Assembly: GCF_000259075.1 (NCBI RefSeq)
Contig: NZ_AJKI01000046.1
Span: forward strand, 1 to 64,000
Reading direction: 5' to 3'
Source of the DNA: Marinilabilia salmonicolor JCM 21150
GTDB taxonomy: Bacteria; Bacteroidota; Bacteroidia; Bacteroidales; Marinilabiliaceae
DNA: 64,000 bases
Part shown: one piece after another, positions 44,513 to 53,946 of the stretch
How the letters are laid out: each line of letters starts with the position of its first letter
Numbering within the stretch: the stretch's first letter is position 1
Position numbers and translations under genes: made by a program
Notes under the pieces: generated by a model
Databases searched by the model: none
The model's input: the letters and a program-made list of their open reading frames with translations, nothing else
Told to the model about the DNA's origin: nothing

Positions 44513-44700
44513 GGATGGTTTTAATGAGTAAAATAAAAATTGTTATTCTAACTTTGACGCGAAAAGTCTTCGGATGTTTTTTTTATTTTATCAATGTACC
44601 ATAAAGAACAATAAACTTCCTTTTATGTTTGTTGAATGATGGGGGCCGGAGGATGAAGTGCTCCGTTGCCTTTATGAGTTTTAATTGAAAAATGTAAAGA

Positions 44701-45057
44701 ATGAACAATAAAATTTTTCTTTTTACAGGGTTATTCCTGGTTTTTGTAGCTGTCGGATTGCGGATTTTTGGTGTGGATTGGTACAGCTATGTGCTGATTG
44801 CCGGGATTTCACTTAAAGTATTATATCTCACACTGGGTTTACTTAATGGCTCTCTGGCAGGAGGACGTTACCTGGTGATGCTTTTTGCCGGTATTGCCAT
44901 GGTGGGAACCGGCGGTTTTATGAAGGGGGAGCCATCAACTGCTTTGATTGGCTCCTTGCTGATGTACGCCGGATTTCTGCTGAAAGCAGTTTCTATTGTA
45001 TTTATGGTTGTAGTGGGGCGCAGACGCCGGATGCAAGCCAAAGAGCTGATGAATTGA
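44701..45057 (+). CDS. Small polytopic membrane protein, unknown (118 aa)
   Basis: Four predicted transmembrane helices (FLFTGLFLVFVAVGLRIF, YVLIAGISLKVLYLTLGLL, YLVMLFAGIAMVGTGGF, LLMYAGFLLKAVSIVFMVVV) and a basic C-terminal tail (GRRRRMQAKELMN). Not recognised as a characterised family; similar small proteins appear in Bacteroidota as DUF-type gene products. A TAACTTTG box lies far upstream (44549-44556), leaving a 145-base leader if used. Convergent with the S9 peptidase. Confidence 0.7.
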   Translation: MNNKIFLFTGLFLVFVAVGLRIFGVDWYSYVLIAGISLKVLYLTLGLLNGSLAGGRYLVMLFAGIAMVGTGGFMKGEPSTALIGSLLMYAGFLLKAVSIVFMVVVGRRRRMQAKELMN

Positions 45058-45100
45058 TGAGGAAAAAACTCATCAACTCACTAACTCATTAGCTCGCCAG

Positions 45101-47257
45101 CTATTTTTTAAGCCACTTATCCAGCCATCCGAAAAATTCTCTTTGCCAGAGGATGCCGTTTTGGGGAGTGAGCACCCAGTGACTCTCTTCGGGAAAGAAG
45201 AGGAAACGTGACGGAACACCTCTGAGTTTTGCAGCATTGAAAGCCGCCATTCCCTGAGTGTAGGGAATGCGGAAATCTTTGCCCCCATGAATGACAAGCA
45301 AGGGCGTGTCCCATTTTTCCACAAAGAGGTGCGGGGAGAAGTCGTAATGTTTTTCGGGCATTTCCCAGTAAGGTTTTTTCAGATCCCAGTTGACAAAGAA
45401 CATCTCCTCGGTGGTGGTGTACATCATCTCCTGGTTAAATACCCCACAATGCGAGATGAAAGCACTGAATCGCTTGTCATGGTTGCCGGCAAGCCAATAG
45501 ACCGAATACCCTCCATAACTGGCACCTACGGCACCCAGATTTTCCTCATCCACATAAGGCTCTTTGGCCATAGTGTCGATGGCGCTGAAATAGTCCTGCA
45601 TATTTTGTCCGCCATAATCGCCACTGATTTGCTCGTTCCATTCGCGACCAAACCCCGGAAGACCCCGTCTGTTTGGGGCCACAACGACGTAGTCGTTGGC
45701 TGCCATCATCTGGAAATTCCATCGGTAGCTCCAAAACTGACTCACACTGCTTTGCGGGCCTCCCTGGCAATAGAGCAGAGTCGGGTATTTCTTTTCCGGA
45801 TCGAAATTAGGCGGATAGATAATCCAGGTAAGCATTTCTTTATTATCGGTAGTGGTTATCCATCGTTTTTCAACTTTACCCATATTGATTTGGTTCAGAA
45901 TGGGCTGGTTAATGGCGGAGATGTTTTTAGCTGATCCATCCACCGGGTTCACAGCAAAAATGTCGGTGGGGGCACTCATACTCATACGGGTCGTAATTAG
46001 TTGTCCACCAGCCGGAATTACAGATGTGTAATTGTTTTTTCCATCGGTAATTTTATGGATGTCGCCACCCGGAAGATTGATGCGATATATATCCTCCGTA
46101 GCATGACGGTTGCTGATAAAAAAGAGAGCATCCCCCATGAGGTTCCATACAGGTGCATGGATGTCCTGATCAAAATTGGCCGTGTAATCAATCACCCGGC
46201 CGGTTTCCAGATCTTTGACCATCAGTCGGTTTTTGTCAGCCTCATAACCATCACGAGGCATCGACTCCCAGGCCATCCGCAGTCCGTCGGGCGAAAATAC
46301 CGGATTTTTGTCATAGCCGGGGTTTTCTTCCGTCAGGTTGATGGTTGTTTTGTTCTCCAGATCGTAGAGATATATATCGGAGTTGGTGGATAGGGCATAA
46401 TTCTTTCCACTCAGTTTTTTACAGGTGTAAGCAATTTTCTGACCGTCGGGCGTCCAGATAATCTGCTCCATTCCACCAAATGGTTGCAAAGGGGTATCAA
46501 AGCGTTCATCTTCCATGATATCAGTAGCCTCGATGATGAATCTTTCTTTCTGGTAGGGGGCTACGAATATATGGCTGTACTTGTAGTCATGCCAATTGTC
46601 CCAGTGGCGATACATTAAGTCGTCTTCAATGCGTGCATTGGTTTTTGGGAGATCAGGATAGATATCCTCCGGGGTTTCATCCAGCTTGATATTTTTAATG
46701 AACAGCAGATGCTCCATGTCGGGGGAGTATTTGTAATTGCTGATACCTCCGGGGATATCCGTAATCTGAACCACTTCTTTTCCATTTGGATTCATCTCAT
46801 AAAGCTGGCGATCCCCATTGTATTCGGAGAGGAACGTTATTTTTTGACCATCGGGTCGCCAGTTGACAGCACTTACTGTATTTCTTTTGGCCTTTTTTTC
46901 TACTTCTACCGCTTTCTTTTTTCCTCCAAAAGAAAACGAAAACGACCAGTTGTTTTTAAACTGCGTATCTATTCTCTGCCGGTTGGTTCCATCGGCATCC
47001 ATCACAAAAAGGTCGGTATTAAAACTGTTGTTTCCGATATTTGGGTAAGTAACCGTAAAAAGTACTTTCTGGTGGTCAGGAGAAACACTTAAGTTGCCGA
47101 TACGGCCCATTGACCAAAGTACTTCGGGGGTCATAATGCCGTTTTCAACCTTCACGTTTTCAGGTTTAAAAGTTGGTTGCATTTCTTGTTTTGTTTTTTC
47201 GGAACAGCCCGTCATTAGTACAAGGCCTGTGAGTATTAAAAATACCGGTTTTTTCAT
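45101..47257 (-). CDS. S9-family serine peptidase lipoprotein (718 aa)
   Basis: Prolyl-oligopeptidase/acylaminoacyl-peptidase type enzyme that trims oligopeptides. Start 47257 yields a lipoprotein signal (LTGLVLMTGC). The N-terminal half is a seven-bladed beta-propeller of TolB/WD40-like repeats (WRPDGQKITFLSEY, WTPDGQKIAY, FSPDGLRMAWES). The C-terminal alpha/beta-hydrolase has YCQGGPQSS (oxyanion region), catalytic Ser in GASYGGYS (~580), Asp in GGKDFRIPY and His in EESHWV. It would be anchored in the envelope, facing the periplasm or outside. Its own -7 box lies 95 bases upstream. Confidence 0.93.
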   Translation of the reverse strand: MKKPVFLILTGLVLMTGCSEKTKQEMQPTFKPENVKVENGIMTPEVLWSMGRIGNLSVSPDHQKVLFTVTYPNIGNNSFNTDLFVMDADGTNRQRIDTQFKNNWSFSFSFGGKKKAVEVEKKAKRNTVSAVNWRPDGQKITFLSEYNGDRQLYEMNPNGKEVVQITDIPGGISNYKYSPDMEHLLFIKNIKLDETPEDIYPDLPKTNARIEDDLMYRHWDNWHDYKYSHIFVAPYQKERFIIEATDIMEDERFDTPLQPFGGMEQIIWTPDGQKIAYTCKKLSGKNYALSTNSDIYLYDLENKTTINLTEENPGYDKNPVFSPDGLRMAWESMPRDGYEADKNRLMVKDLETGRVIDYTANFDQDIHAPVWNLMGDALFFISNRHATEDIYRINLPGGDIHKITDGKNNYTSVIPAGGQLITTRMSMSAPTDIFAVNPVDGSAKNISAINQPILNQINMGKVEKRWITTTDNKEMLTWIIYPPNFDPEKKYPTLLYCQGGPQSSVSQFWSYRWNFQMMAANDYVVVAPNRRGLPGFGREWNEQISGDYGGQNMQDYFSAIDTMAKEPYVDEENLGAVGASYGGYSVYWLAGNHDKRFSAFISHCGVFNQEMMYTTTEEMFFVNWDLKKPYWEMPEKHYDFSPHLFVEKWDTPLLVIHGGKDFRIPYTQGMAAFNAAKLRGVPSRFLFFPEESHWVLTPQNGILWQREFFGWLDKWLKK

Positions 47258-47351
47258 CGGGAGATTTTTTTTTGTTGAAATCAACAGAATTATTACTCAA
47301 TTGATTTGGGAATAGGGGAATTGAACCATCCTTTTGGGCAATCCATCTTTG

Positions 47352-47359
47352 CAAAAATA
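47352..47359 (-). promoter_or_regulatory. -7 box TATTTTTG of the S9 peptidase
   Basis: Exact TAnnTTTG on the minus strand with TTTA 19 bases upstream as -33. The leader would be about 90 bases. Confidence 0.5.
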
Positions 47360-47448
47360 GACAGATTTTTGACTAAAATAAACTGATGGTTGTATTTTAT
47401 TAAGGGTTACCTGCTTCTCTTGTACTTGCAATTCCACCTCTTTAGTCC

Positions 47449-47456
47449 TATTTTTG
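47449..47456 (+). promoter_or_regulatory. -7 box TATTTTTG of the Pif1-like helicase
   Basis: Exact TAnnTTTG with CTTG 20 bases upstream. It ends 19 bases before the ATG at 47476 and overlaps the region of a TTG alternative (47461), supporting the ATG. Confidence 0.55.
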
Positions 47457-47475
47457 AAGATTGGAACGGCAAAAT

Positions 47476-49968
47476 ATGAATAAAATGGATTTTCAAACCA
47501 ACCCTGAACTTAAGCTGGCACGCGAATTTGTTGAATCGACAAAAAAGAATGTATTTCTTACCGGAAAAGCCGGAACCGGAAAAACTACTTTTCTGCATAA
47601 TCTGAAAGCCACACTTCCCAAGCGTATGGTAGTTGTAGCACCTACAGGAGTAGCTGCCATCAATGCCGGAGGGGTAACTATTCATTCATTTTTTCAATTG
47701 CCTTTTGGGCCTATTGTTCCCGGTGCTGCTGGTGGAAATGGGCAGGAGGGCCGCAATGTTCATCGTTACAGTCGCCAAAAGATTGATATTATTCGGACGC
47801 TCGATCTGCTGGTTATTGATGAGGTTAGTATGGTACGTTCCGACCTTCTGGACGGCATTGATGAGGTGTTGCGTCGTTTTAGACGAAATAACCTGCCTTT
47901 TGGTGGTGTTCAACTCCTGATGATTGGTGATTTGCAGCAGTTGGCACCTGTGATTAAAGATGAGGAGTGGAGCTTATTACGTCCCTATTATGATTCTGCA
48001 TTTTTCTTTGGAAGCAGGGCATTACAGAAAACCGATTATGTAAGCATTGAACTGAAACAGATCTTTCGTCAGCAGGACGATCAGTTTATCGGGGTGCTCA
48101 ATAAAATACGCGACAACCAACTTGACCGCGCCGGATTGGAATTGTTGAATCAAAGTCATCGGCCCGAGATTGTCAATGGCGACGCAGAAGGGTACATCAC
48201 ACTGACAACACATAATTATCAGGCACGAAAAATTAATGATGCGCGGTTGTCCAAACTTCCCGGAGATTCGCACACCTTTAAAGCAATCGTGGAGGGAAAT
48301 TTCCCTGATAGTAACTTCCCTACAGAATCGAGCCTGATATTGAAGAAAGGGGCTCAGGTGATGTTTGTGAAGAATGATTCTTCTGCTGAGAAAGCCTACT
48401 ACAACGGGAAAATTGGTCAGATCACTGCAATTGCCGGGGATAAAATTTTCGTGAAATGTCCCGGCGATGAAGATGTGATAGAGGTAAAGCCGGAGCGTTG
48501 GGACAACACCCGCTATAAGATTGATGAAGAAACCAAGGAGATACAGGAAGATGTGGAAGGCACCTTTACCCAGTATCCGCTGAAAACAGCATGGGCCATT
48601 ACCATTCATAAAAGTCAGGGACTCACTTTTGAGAAAGCCATCATTGATGCCAATGCTGCTTTTGCCCACGGACAGGTTTATGTGGCGCTGAGTCGCTGTA
48701 AATCGCTTGAGGGACTGGTGCTGACGAGTCCGTTGAATGTTTCTGCGTTGAAAACAGATGCAGAAGTATCCGGATTTATCAGCAGGGTGGAGGAGGAGCC
48801 TGTTGGAGACGATGCTCTGATGCAGGCCAAGCGGGATTATCGCTTTATGTTGTTGCAGGAAATGTTTGACCTGAGCACTCTGGAACGCCAGTTGGCTTAT
48901 TGTCTTCGGGTGGCATATGAAAATAAAGGAACCGTTCAAGATGAATTACCCGTATCACTGGGGAATATGAAGACTATGCTTACAGGTGCGATGAAGCCGG
49001 TGGCAGACAGGTTTCTTGGACAAATCAATCGTTTGTTGCAGGAAAATCCTGATACCGACAACAACGATTTTTTGCAGGAACGTATCCAAAAAGCGAGTAA
49101 CTGGTTTTCTGATAAGACATCTGAAAGTCTCAAGGCCCCTTTTGAGAACCTCAATCTGGAGACCGACAATAAGGCTGTGCGAAAAACGCTGAAGCAGGCT
49201 TTTGAACGGCTCGGACTGGAGATTGGCATTAAATCTATGGTTTATGAACAGTGTAAAGAGGGATTTGAGGTGAAGAAATATCTCAAGGCTCGCGCACAAG
49301 GGGTGCTTGACGGAGGTTCCGTTCCATCGACAGGCCGGTCACGCAAAGCGGTAGATGTGTCCGTGAAATACCCAGATTTGTACAGCCGGCTGAAGCAGTG
49401 GCGCGATGATAAAGCTGAAGAGCTTGACCATGAGGTTTATATGGTGCTCCAGATTAAGTCGATGAAGCATATTGCTGCCACCTTGCCGCAGTCGATGAAG
49501 GAAATGAAAAAGATTCATGGCTTCGGGAAAGTGAAGTTGGAAAAGTTTGGTCCCGAAGTGCTCCAAATAGTTCTGGATTACTGCAAAGAACATGATTTGG
49601 GAAGAGAGGACAGGGAGGAGAATCCTTTTGAAATGCCTCCGTCCAAACCCAAAAAAGAAAAAGTGGATACCAAACAGGTAACTTTTGACCTTTTCAAGAA
49701 AGGGAAAACCATCGAAGCTATAGCTCAGGAACGATCACTCACCGCCGGAACCATCTTTACCCATATCGGACATTTTGTGCGAAGCGGTGAAATCAATATT
49801 TTTCAGATCATTCCGGCTGAGAAAGTGCATCGGGTGGCTGACTGGCTCGACGGGAATAAGGCAGAGTCGCTGACTGAAGTCAAGAACCACTTTGGAGATG
49901 AGGTTTCATGGGATGAACTGCGGTTGATTGTCAATCATGTGAAAGCGAAGGAAGAGGTGAAGGGCTAA
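47476..49968 (+). CDS. Pif1/RecD-like helicase with HRDC and helix-turn-helix domains (830 aa)
   Basis: Superfamily 1 DNA helicase. Walker A is FLTGKAGTGKTTF (~30-40), followed by VVAPTGVAAINAGG, the Walker B LVIDEVSMVR, MIGDLQQLAPV and a C-terminal motor part with AWAITIHKSQGLTF and VALSRCKSL, the order found in Pif1-like proteins. After a ~170-residue helical linker come an HRDC domain (LDHEVYMVLQIKSMKHIAAT, ~650-715) and a C-terminal helix-turn-helix (KKGKTIEAIAQERSLTAGTI) as in RecQ C-termini. The HRDC and HTH suggest binding to structured or single-stranded DNA. Length is typical for Bacteroidota members. Confidence 0.92.
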   Translation: MNKMDFQTNPELKLAREFVESTKKNVFLTGKAGTGKTTFLHNLKATLPKRMVVVAPTGVAAINAGGVTIHSFFQLPFGPIVPGAAGGNGQEGRNVHRYSRQKIDIIRTLDLLVIDEVSMVRSDLLDGIDEVLRRFRRNNLPFGGVQLLMIGDLQQLAPVIKDEEWSLLRPYYDSAFFFGSRALQKTDYVSIELKQIFRQQDDQFIGVLNKIRDNQLDRAGLELLNQSHRPEIVNGDAEGYITLTTHNYQARKINDARLSKLPGDSHTFKAIVEGNFPDSNFPTESSLILKKGAQVMFVKNDSSAEKAYYNGKIGQITAIAGDKIFVKCPGDEDVIEVKPERWDNTRYKIDEETKEIQEDVEGTFTQYPLKTAWAITIHKSQGLTFEKAIIDANAAFAHGQVYVALSRCKSLEGLVLTSPLNVSALKTDAEVSGFISRVEEEPVGDDALMQAKRDYRFMLLQEMFDLSTLERQLAYCLRVAYENKGTVQDELPVSLGNMKTMLTGAMKPVADRFLGQINRLLQENPDTDNNDFLQERIQKASNWFSDKTSESLKAPFENLNLETDNKAVRKTLKQAFERLGLEIGIKSMVYEQCKEGFEVKKYLKARAQGVLDGGSVPSTGRSRKAVDVSVKYPDLYSRLKQWRDDKAEELDHEVYMVLQIKSMKHIAATLPQSMKEMKKIHGFGKVKLEKFGPEVLQIVLDYCKEHDLGREDREENPFEMPPSKPKKEKVDTKQVTFDLFKKGKTIEAIAQERSLTAGTIFTHIGHFVRSGEINIFQIIPAEKVHRVADWLDGNKAESLTEVKNHFGDEVSWDELRLIVNHVKAKEEVKG

Positions 49969-50222
49969 GGTTGATAATGAGGTGGCACGCTGATTTTAAC
50001 GGGATTTTTCGTGCGTTTTGTTTGATGGTTTCACTTTGCAAAAACAAACAATCGGGGCGTAGTCCCCTCCGCTTTCCGGCCCGGGGTGATGGCCAAAAGC
50101 AAAAAGGGCGGTTTTTAAGGGCTTTCCGAAATTAATAAGTATTCCAGATTTATGTGATGTCCAAATTTTATGATCTGTCGGGGTGAACCACAACATTAGT
50201 TGGATAATTGTGTTTTAAGATA

Positions 50223-51065
50223 ATGAACAGCCAACTTTCTCAATTAATAGAAGGTTCAAAAGAACGTCTTCGACTTTTTCTAAGCATTTGTTTCGGGATA
50301 TTTATGTTTATGCTTTTTTTTGAGCCTTTTTCGATATTTCTCACCGATTTAAATAAGCGTCTGGTGTTTTTGGTGGGGCTGACCGGTATTTTCCTACTTT
50401 TGATGATGCTGGTTTATGTGATTTTAAGTCATTTTCTTGCCCGCTCCGGTTCGCCTATAAAGGAATCGATTCTTTCTTCGTATGTCAGTGGATTTATTCT
50501 GTTGGTTCTGAGTAGTATATCCGTCACTTTTTATTTGAGATATGTAGGGATGGCGGATATGTCTTTTTTTACCTTTTTCAAAATTCTGGTAATCTCATTG
50601 GTTCCCCCGGTTGCAATAAGTTTGCACGATACCATTCAAAACCTGAAAGCCCACAATGCTGATTTAATCATTTCCAGAGAAAAGGAGCGGAAGCAGATTG
50701 AAAAGTACGAGGAGGACCTTTTAAGCCGAATGATAGACCTGGAATCTGAAGGAGGGAGAGATTCAATTAAAGTAGTTGTTTCTAATATAATTTACGTTGT
50801 TTCGGCAGATAATTATGTGGAAATTGTATTTAAAAAGGATGAACACTTTGAGAAGAAGTTATTGCGGAATACTTTGAAGAATCTCCAGCTTTTACTATCT
50901 CCGTATTCAAACTTTATTCGCTGTCACCGGACCTGCCTGGTTAACATTCACTACATTGATCAATTGCGTAAAAACTACAACAATTATTGGATATCTCTAA
51001 AGGGAACCGATCAAAAATTGCCTGTTTCGCGTCAGTATTTACTGAAAGTCAGAGAGGTAGTGTGA
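50223..51065 (+). CDS. Membrane-bound LytTR transcription regulator (280 aa)
   Basis: Four N-terminal transmembrane helices (FLSICFGIFMFMLFFEPF, RLVFLVGLTGIFLLLMMLVY, YVSGFILLVLSSISVTFYL, FKILVISLVPPVAISL) are joined by a short coiled coil (KERKQIEKYEEDLLSRMIDL) to a C-terminal LytTR DNA-binding domain: NIIYVVSADNYVEIVF, FIRCHRTCLVNIHYID, LPVSRQYL. A one-component regulator that could sense the membrane directly, since no histidine kinase or receiver domain is nearby. A desaturase gene follows, so lipid state is a possible signal. ATG 50223 is preferred to TTG 50208. The 254-base gap before it holds no clear feature. Confidence 0.9.
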   Translation: MNSQLSQLIEGSKERLRLFLSICFGIFMFMLFFEPFSIFLTDLNKRLVFLVGLTGIFLLLMMLVYVILSHFLARSGSPIKESILSSYVSGFILLVLSSISVTFYLRYVGMADMSFFTFFKILVISLVPPVAISLHDTIQNLKAHNADLIISREKERKQIEKYEEDLLSRMIDLESEGGRDSIKVVVSNIIYVVSADNYVEIVFKKDEHFEKKLLRNTLKNLQLLLSPYSNFIRCHRTCLVNIHYIDQLRKNYNNYWISLKGTDQKLPVSRQYLLKVREVV

Positions 51066-51071
51066 TGTCTA

Positions 51072-51094
51072 GGGGTGAGTGCTACTCGCCCTTT
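51072..51094 (+). terminator. Intrinsic terminator after the LytTR gene
   Basis: GGGTGAGT-GCT-ACTCGCCC (8-bp stem with one G-T pair) followed by TTTATTATT, seven bases after the stop codon. Confidence 0.75.
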
Positions 51095-51270
51095 ATTATT
51101 GATATCCATCCCATAAGTGCCCTCTTTACCATTATTCGTGGTTGCTTTACCCCTTTCATTTCATAGCATTCTGTGTGGGGGGTATCTTTGTAAGAAAATG
51201 GAATTTCCATAAAGCCGTTTGGTTTTTGTTTCACGGTTTTCAGTAGATTCAATGTTTGTTCAATAATCAA
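51082..51270 (-). CDS. Doubtful small ORF (62 aa)
   Basis: Would encode a basic protein with LNLLKTVKQKPNGFMEIPF and TECYEMKGVKQPRIMVKRAL. The start would be TTG with a stop two codons upstream, and the end runs through the LytTR terminator. The amino-acid composition is protein-like but I recognise nothing. The remaining gap to 51418 is AT-rich and holds the leader of the desaturase gene without a clear -7 box. Confidence 0.25.
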   Translation of the reverse strand: MIIEQTLNLLKTVKQKPNGFMEIPFSYKDTPHTECYEMKGVKQPRIMVKRALMGWISIIKGE

Positions 51271-51418
51271 TTTAGTTGTTATGAAACGAGCATGATATTA
51301 TTTAAGCATAATACCACAAAAGAATATGATTAAAAAATATTATGCGAGAGCGAAGGGTTCCATTCGTTCTAGAAATTTTAATTAGTTTTTTATCAGATAA
51401 TTACAAAAATTAAAACGA

Positions 51419-52516
51419 ATGAAAGATCAAATAATAACTTTTCCCTTAGATAAAAATCCTGATTTCATCAAAGATTTGAGAGGGAGGGTGGATGCTTACT
51501 TTAAAGAAAACAACCTTTCGAAATATGGTAATAAAACCATTGTTTTTCAGTCGGTTTTCATGGGTGTTCTCTATGTTCTGCCTTATGTGCTGATGTTGTC
51601 AGGTGTTATAACTTCGATTCCGGGAATTATACTGAGCTGGGTGGCAATGGGTGCCGGAATGGCCGGTTTGGGAATGGTGTTGATGCACGATGCCAATCAT
51701 CGTGTGTTTTCCAGGAACCAAACGGTTAATAAATGGCTTGGAAAGTCACTGTATCTTCTCGGGGGATTTCCACCAAACTGGAGGCATCAGCACAACACGA
51801 TGCACCATGGTTTTACGAATATCGAGGGGCATGACGAGGATATTGCTCCTGTTGGATTTTTGAGGTTTTCACCACACCGTAAGCTTTTTAAGGTTCATCG
51901 CTTTCAACATATTTATGCCTGGTTTTTATACGGTTTGATGACGCTTTCGTGGGTTACCATGAAGGATTTTGTGCGAATCAGGAATTACAAAAATGAAGGT
52001 GTTGCCCCCTTTGATAAGAAATACAAGTGGTATCTCACAGATTTGATTGTTGCCAAATCAATTTATTACTTTTTTCTGCTGGTATTACCGATTTTGATAA
52101 TGCCGGTTGGCTGGTACTGGATTGTTGGCGGCTTCTTTATTATGCATTATATCAGCGGCCTGATACTAACCACCATTTTTCAAACTGCTCACGTGGTGCC
52201 AAGTTCTGCTTATCCAATCCCATCAGAAGAAGGAAAACTGGAAAACAACTGGGCCATTCATCAGCTGTTGACGACCTCTGATTTTGCACCCAAAAGCAAA
52301 GTTCTTTCCTGGATGATAGGGGGCTTAAATTATCAGGTTGAGCATCATTTGTTCCCAAATATCAGCCATGTTCACTATAAAAAACTGTCGCAATTGGTTA
52401 AAGAAACTGCTTTTGAATATAATCTGCCCTATCACTCTCAGAAAACGTTTTTTAAAGCGGTTGCAGGTCACACGAGAATGTTAAAAATGTTGGGACGGCA
52501 AGTGGCATTAGTTTAA
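51419..52516 (+). CDS. Membrane fatty acid desaturase (365 aa)
   Basis: Introduces a double bond into acyl chains at the membrane. All three His boxes of the front-end/acyl-lipid desaturase type are intact: HDANH (~residue 90), HQHNTMHH (~120) and QVEHHLFP (~305, Gln as first ligand). Hydrophobic pairs of helices lie between. The Q-x-x-HH third box places it with delta-6/delta-5-like and linoleoyl-CoA desaturases rather than with delta-9 enzymes. Such enzymes need O2, notable for an organism that otherwise looks like an anaerobe or facultative anaerobe. Confidence 0.92.
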   Translation: MKDQIITFPLDKNPDFIKDLRGRVDAYFKENNLSKYGNKTIVFQSVFMGVLYVLPYVLMLSGVITSIPGIILSWVAMGAGMAGLGMVLMHDANHRVFSRNQTVNKWLGKSLYLLGGFPPNWRHQHNTMHHGFTNIEGHDEDIAPVGFLRFSPHRKLFKVHRFQHIYAWFLYGLMTLSWVTMKDFVRIRNYKNEGVAPFDKKYKWYLTDLIVAKSIYYFFLLVLPILIMPVGWYWIVGGFFIMHYISGLILTTIFQTAHVVPSSAYPIPSEEGKLENNWAIHQLLTTSDFAPKSKVLSWMIGGLNYQVEHHLFPNISHVHYKKLSQLVKETAFEYNLPYHSQKTFFKAVAGHTRMLKMLGRQVALV

Positions 52517-52646
52517 TTGCTCAATCCGGGTTCACATGGTTTTGATGGTCCGGCCTCATAATTGATTTCAATTTATGGTTGGACTTGTTATTTTTAATAT
52601 TTATTGTGCATATTTAGGGTTAAATGAAGTTAAACCTACCTATGCA

Positions 52647-53408
52647 ATGAATATTACCGAGTATAATAAAACCGTTTGGGACAAGTATGTCGCCAACAAG
52701 GTTCGATGGACGATTCCTGTTTCTAAAGAGGAAATTGAAAATGCCGGAAATGGAAACTGGGACATTGTTTTGACTCCGGCAAAGCCGGTGCCTCACGACT
52801 GGTTTCCCGACTTGAAAGGCCTTAGAATTCTGGGTCTTGCATCCGGTGGCGGACAACAGGGGCCCATTCTGGCTGCTTTAGGGGCTGAAGTCACTATTTT
52901 CGACAATTCCGAAAATCAATTAAATCAGGATCGAAAGCTCAGTGACGAATTCAATCTTAATATTAAAACGGTTCAGGGAGATATGAAAGACCTTTCGGTA
53001 TTTGCCGATGAGTCCTTCGATTTGATTTTCAATCCCTGCTCTGCAGTCTTTGCGGACAATTTAAAACCAATCTGGCAGGAATGTTCCCGTGTTTTGAAAT
53101 CCGGTGGAATTCTGATGACAGGATTGATTAATCCCGTTATTTTCCAGTTGGATCAGGAAACCGTTCCATTTCAGTTGATTTATTCTCAGCCCTATTCAGA
53201 TTTGGATTCATTGCCCAAGGAAAAACTGGATGAGCTGATTGAAAGCCAGGAAACTTTGGAGTTTGGTCATAGCCTGACGGACGAAATCGGGGGACAACTC
53301 AATGCCGGATTTTTAATCACTGATTTTTATGAAGATGACTGGAATGGTGAAAAAGAGATTGACAAATATTTGCCTTCTTTTTTTGCTACGAGGGCGGTGA
53401 AAAAATAA
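52647..53408 (+). CDS. Class I SAM-dependent methyltransferase (253 aa)
   Basis: Methyltransferase domain with motif I GLRILGLASGGGQQG (SAM site), the acidic end of strand 2 in VTIFDNSENQL and FDLIFNPCSAVFADNL as motif IV region, followed by EVLKSGG-like ECSRVLKSGG. Similar proteins are annotated only as class I methyltransferases of unknown substrate. Start 52647 is chosen because MNITEYNKTVWDKYV is the usual family start and the 24 codons before it are hydrophobic and unlike the family. Independent of the desaturase by a 130-base gap. Confidence 0.88.
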   Translation: MNITEYNKTVWDKYVANKVRWTIPVSKEEIENAGNGNWDIVLTPAKPVPHDWFPDLKGLRILGLASGGGQQGPILAALGAEVTIFDNSENQLNQDRKLSDEFNLNIKTVQGDMKDLSVFADESFDLIFNPCSAVFADNLKPIWQECSRVLKSGGILMTGLINPVIFQLDQETVPFQLIYSQPYSDLDSLPKEKLDELIESQETLEFGHSLTDEIGGQLNAGFLITDFYEDDWNGEKEIDKYLPSFFATRAVKK

Positions 53409-53427
53409 TTGAAAAACATTGGTGTCC

Positions 53428-53658
53428 TTATTTCTTAAGTTTACGAAGCAGTAAAAACAATCCCCGAAAAACCCAAAGGATCAAATAGATGACAATGCTA
53501 ATTACTACAACGTATCCCAGGTGAGTGTACAATTCGCTCCAGCTGGTATTGTAATAAATTATTGAATAGACATTGAGTCCGATGGCCGCGACCAGGCAGA
53601 GAAGCCATATAAAAATCTCTCTTTTTAGTTTTCGTGGGGTAATGATAATATTTTTCAT
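53428..53658 (-). CDS. Small two-helix membrane protein (76 aa)
   Basis: Two predicted transmembrane helices (IFIWLLCLVAAIGLNVYSIIY, LGYVVVISIVIYLILWVFRG) with basic ends. Function unknown. The start codon at 53658 has no strong ribosome-binding site. Protein-like codon use and clear topology support it as real. Convergent with the methyltransferase gene. Confidence 0.65.
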   Translation of the reverse strand: MKNIIITPRKLKREIFIWLLCLVAAIGLNVYSIIYYNTSWSELYTHLGYVVVISIVIYLILWVFRGLFLLLRKLKK

Positions 53659-53781
53659 CAGTATAAAATTTGTTTAAGTTATTGGCTTGATGGAACTCAC
53701 ATGTCAGAATATTATACATGATCCTTTGTGGTTTCCTTGCCATGCTCGTTTCATTCGTATAAAATCTATTTATTAAGGTTT

Positions 53782-53817
53782 CCGAATGTTCGGGAGAACT
53801 CGTCCGGAACATTCGGG
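53782..53817. terminator. Hairpin CCGAATGTTC/GAACATTCGG
   Basis: A perfect 10-bp stem with a 16-base loop in the 288-base gap 53659-53946, between the small membrane gene and the end of the Gfo/Idh operon. It lacks a strong T-run on either side, so termination is only likely; a dispersed hairpin is also possible. Confidence 0.45.
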
Positions 53818-53946
53818 ACTAGTTTTATCTAATTAAATTTATATTCACTTTAAAGTCTTCTGTTTATATGATTTCGTTGGTGTTTTGGGCATGTTGGGAT
53901 TAAAAGCTATCACTACTGCCTAAAAACTACTCACTATCTCTTTCAC

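Noticed and set aside
48022-48939. 305-aa open frame opposite the Pif1-like helicase
   Set aside because: Antisense shadow; the plus-strand frame carries all helicase motifs.
49996-50196. Small minus-strand ORF (66 aa) before the LytTR gene
   Set aside because: No start context, no motif; low-complexity Pro/His/Gly stretch suggests a repeat rather than a gene.
50223-51065. Two-component response regulator
   Set aside because: There is no receiver domain; four transmembrane helices precede the LytTR domain.
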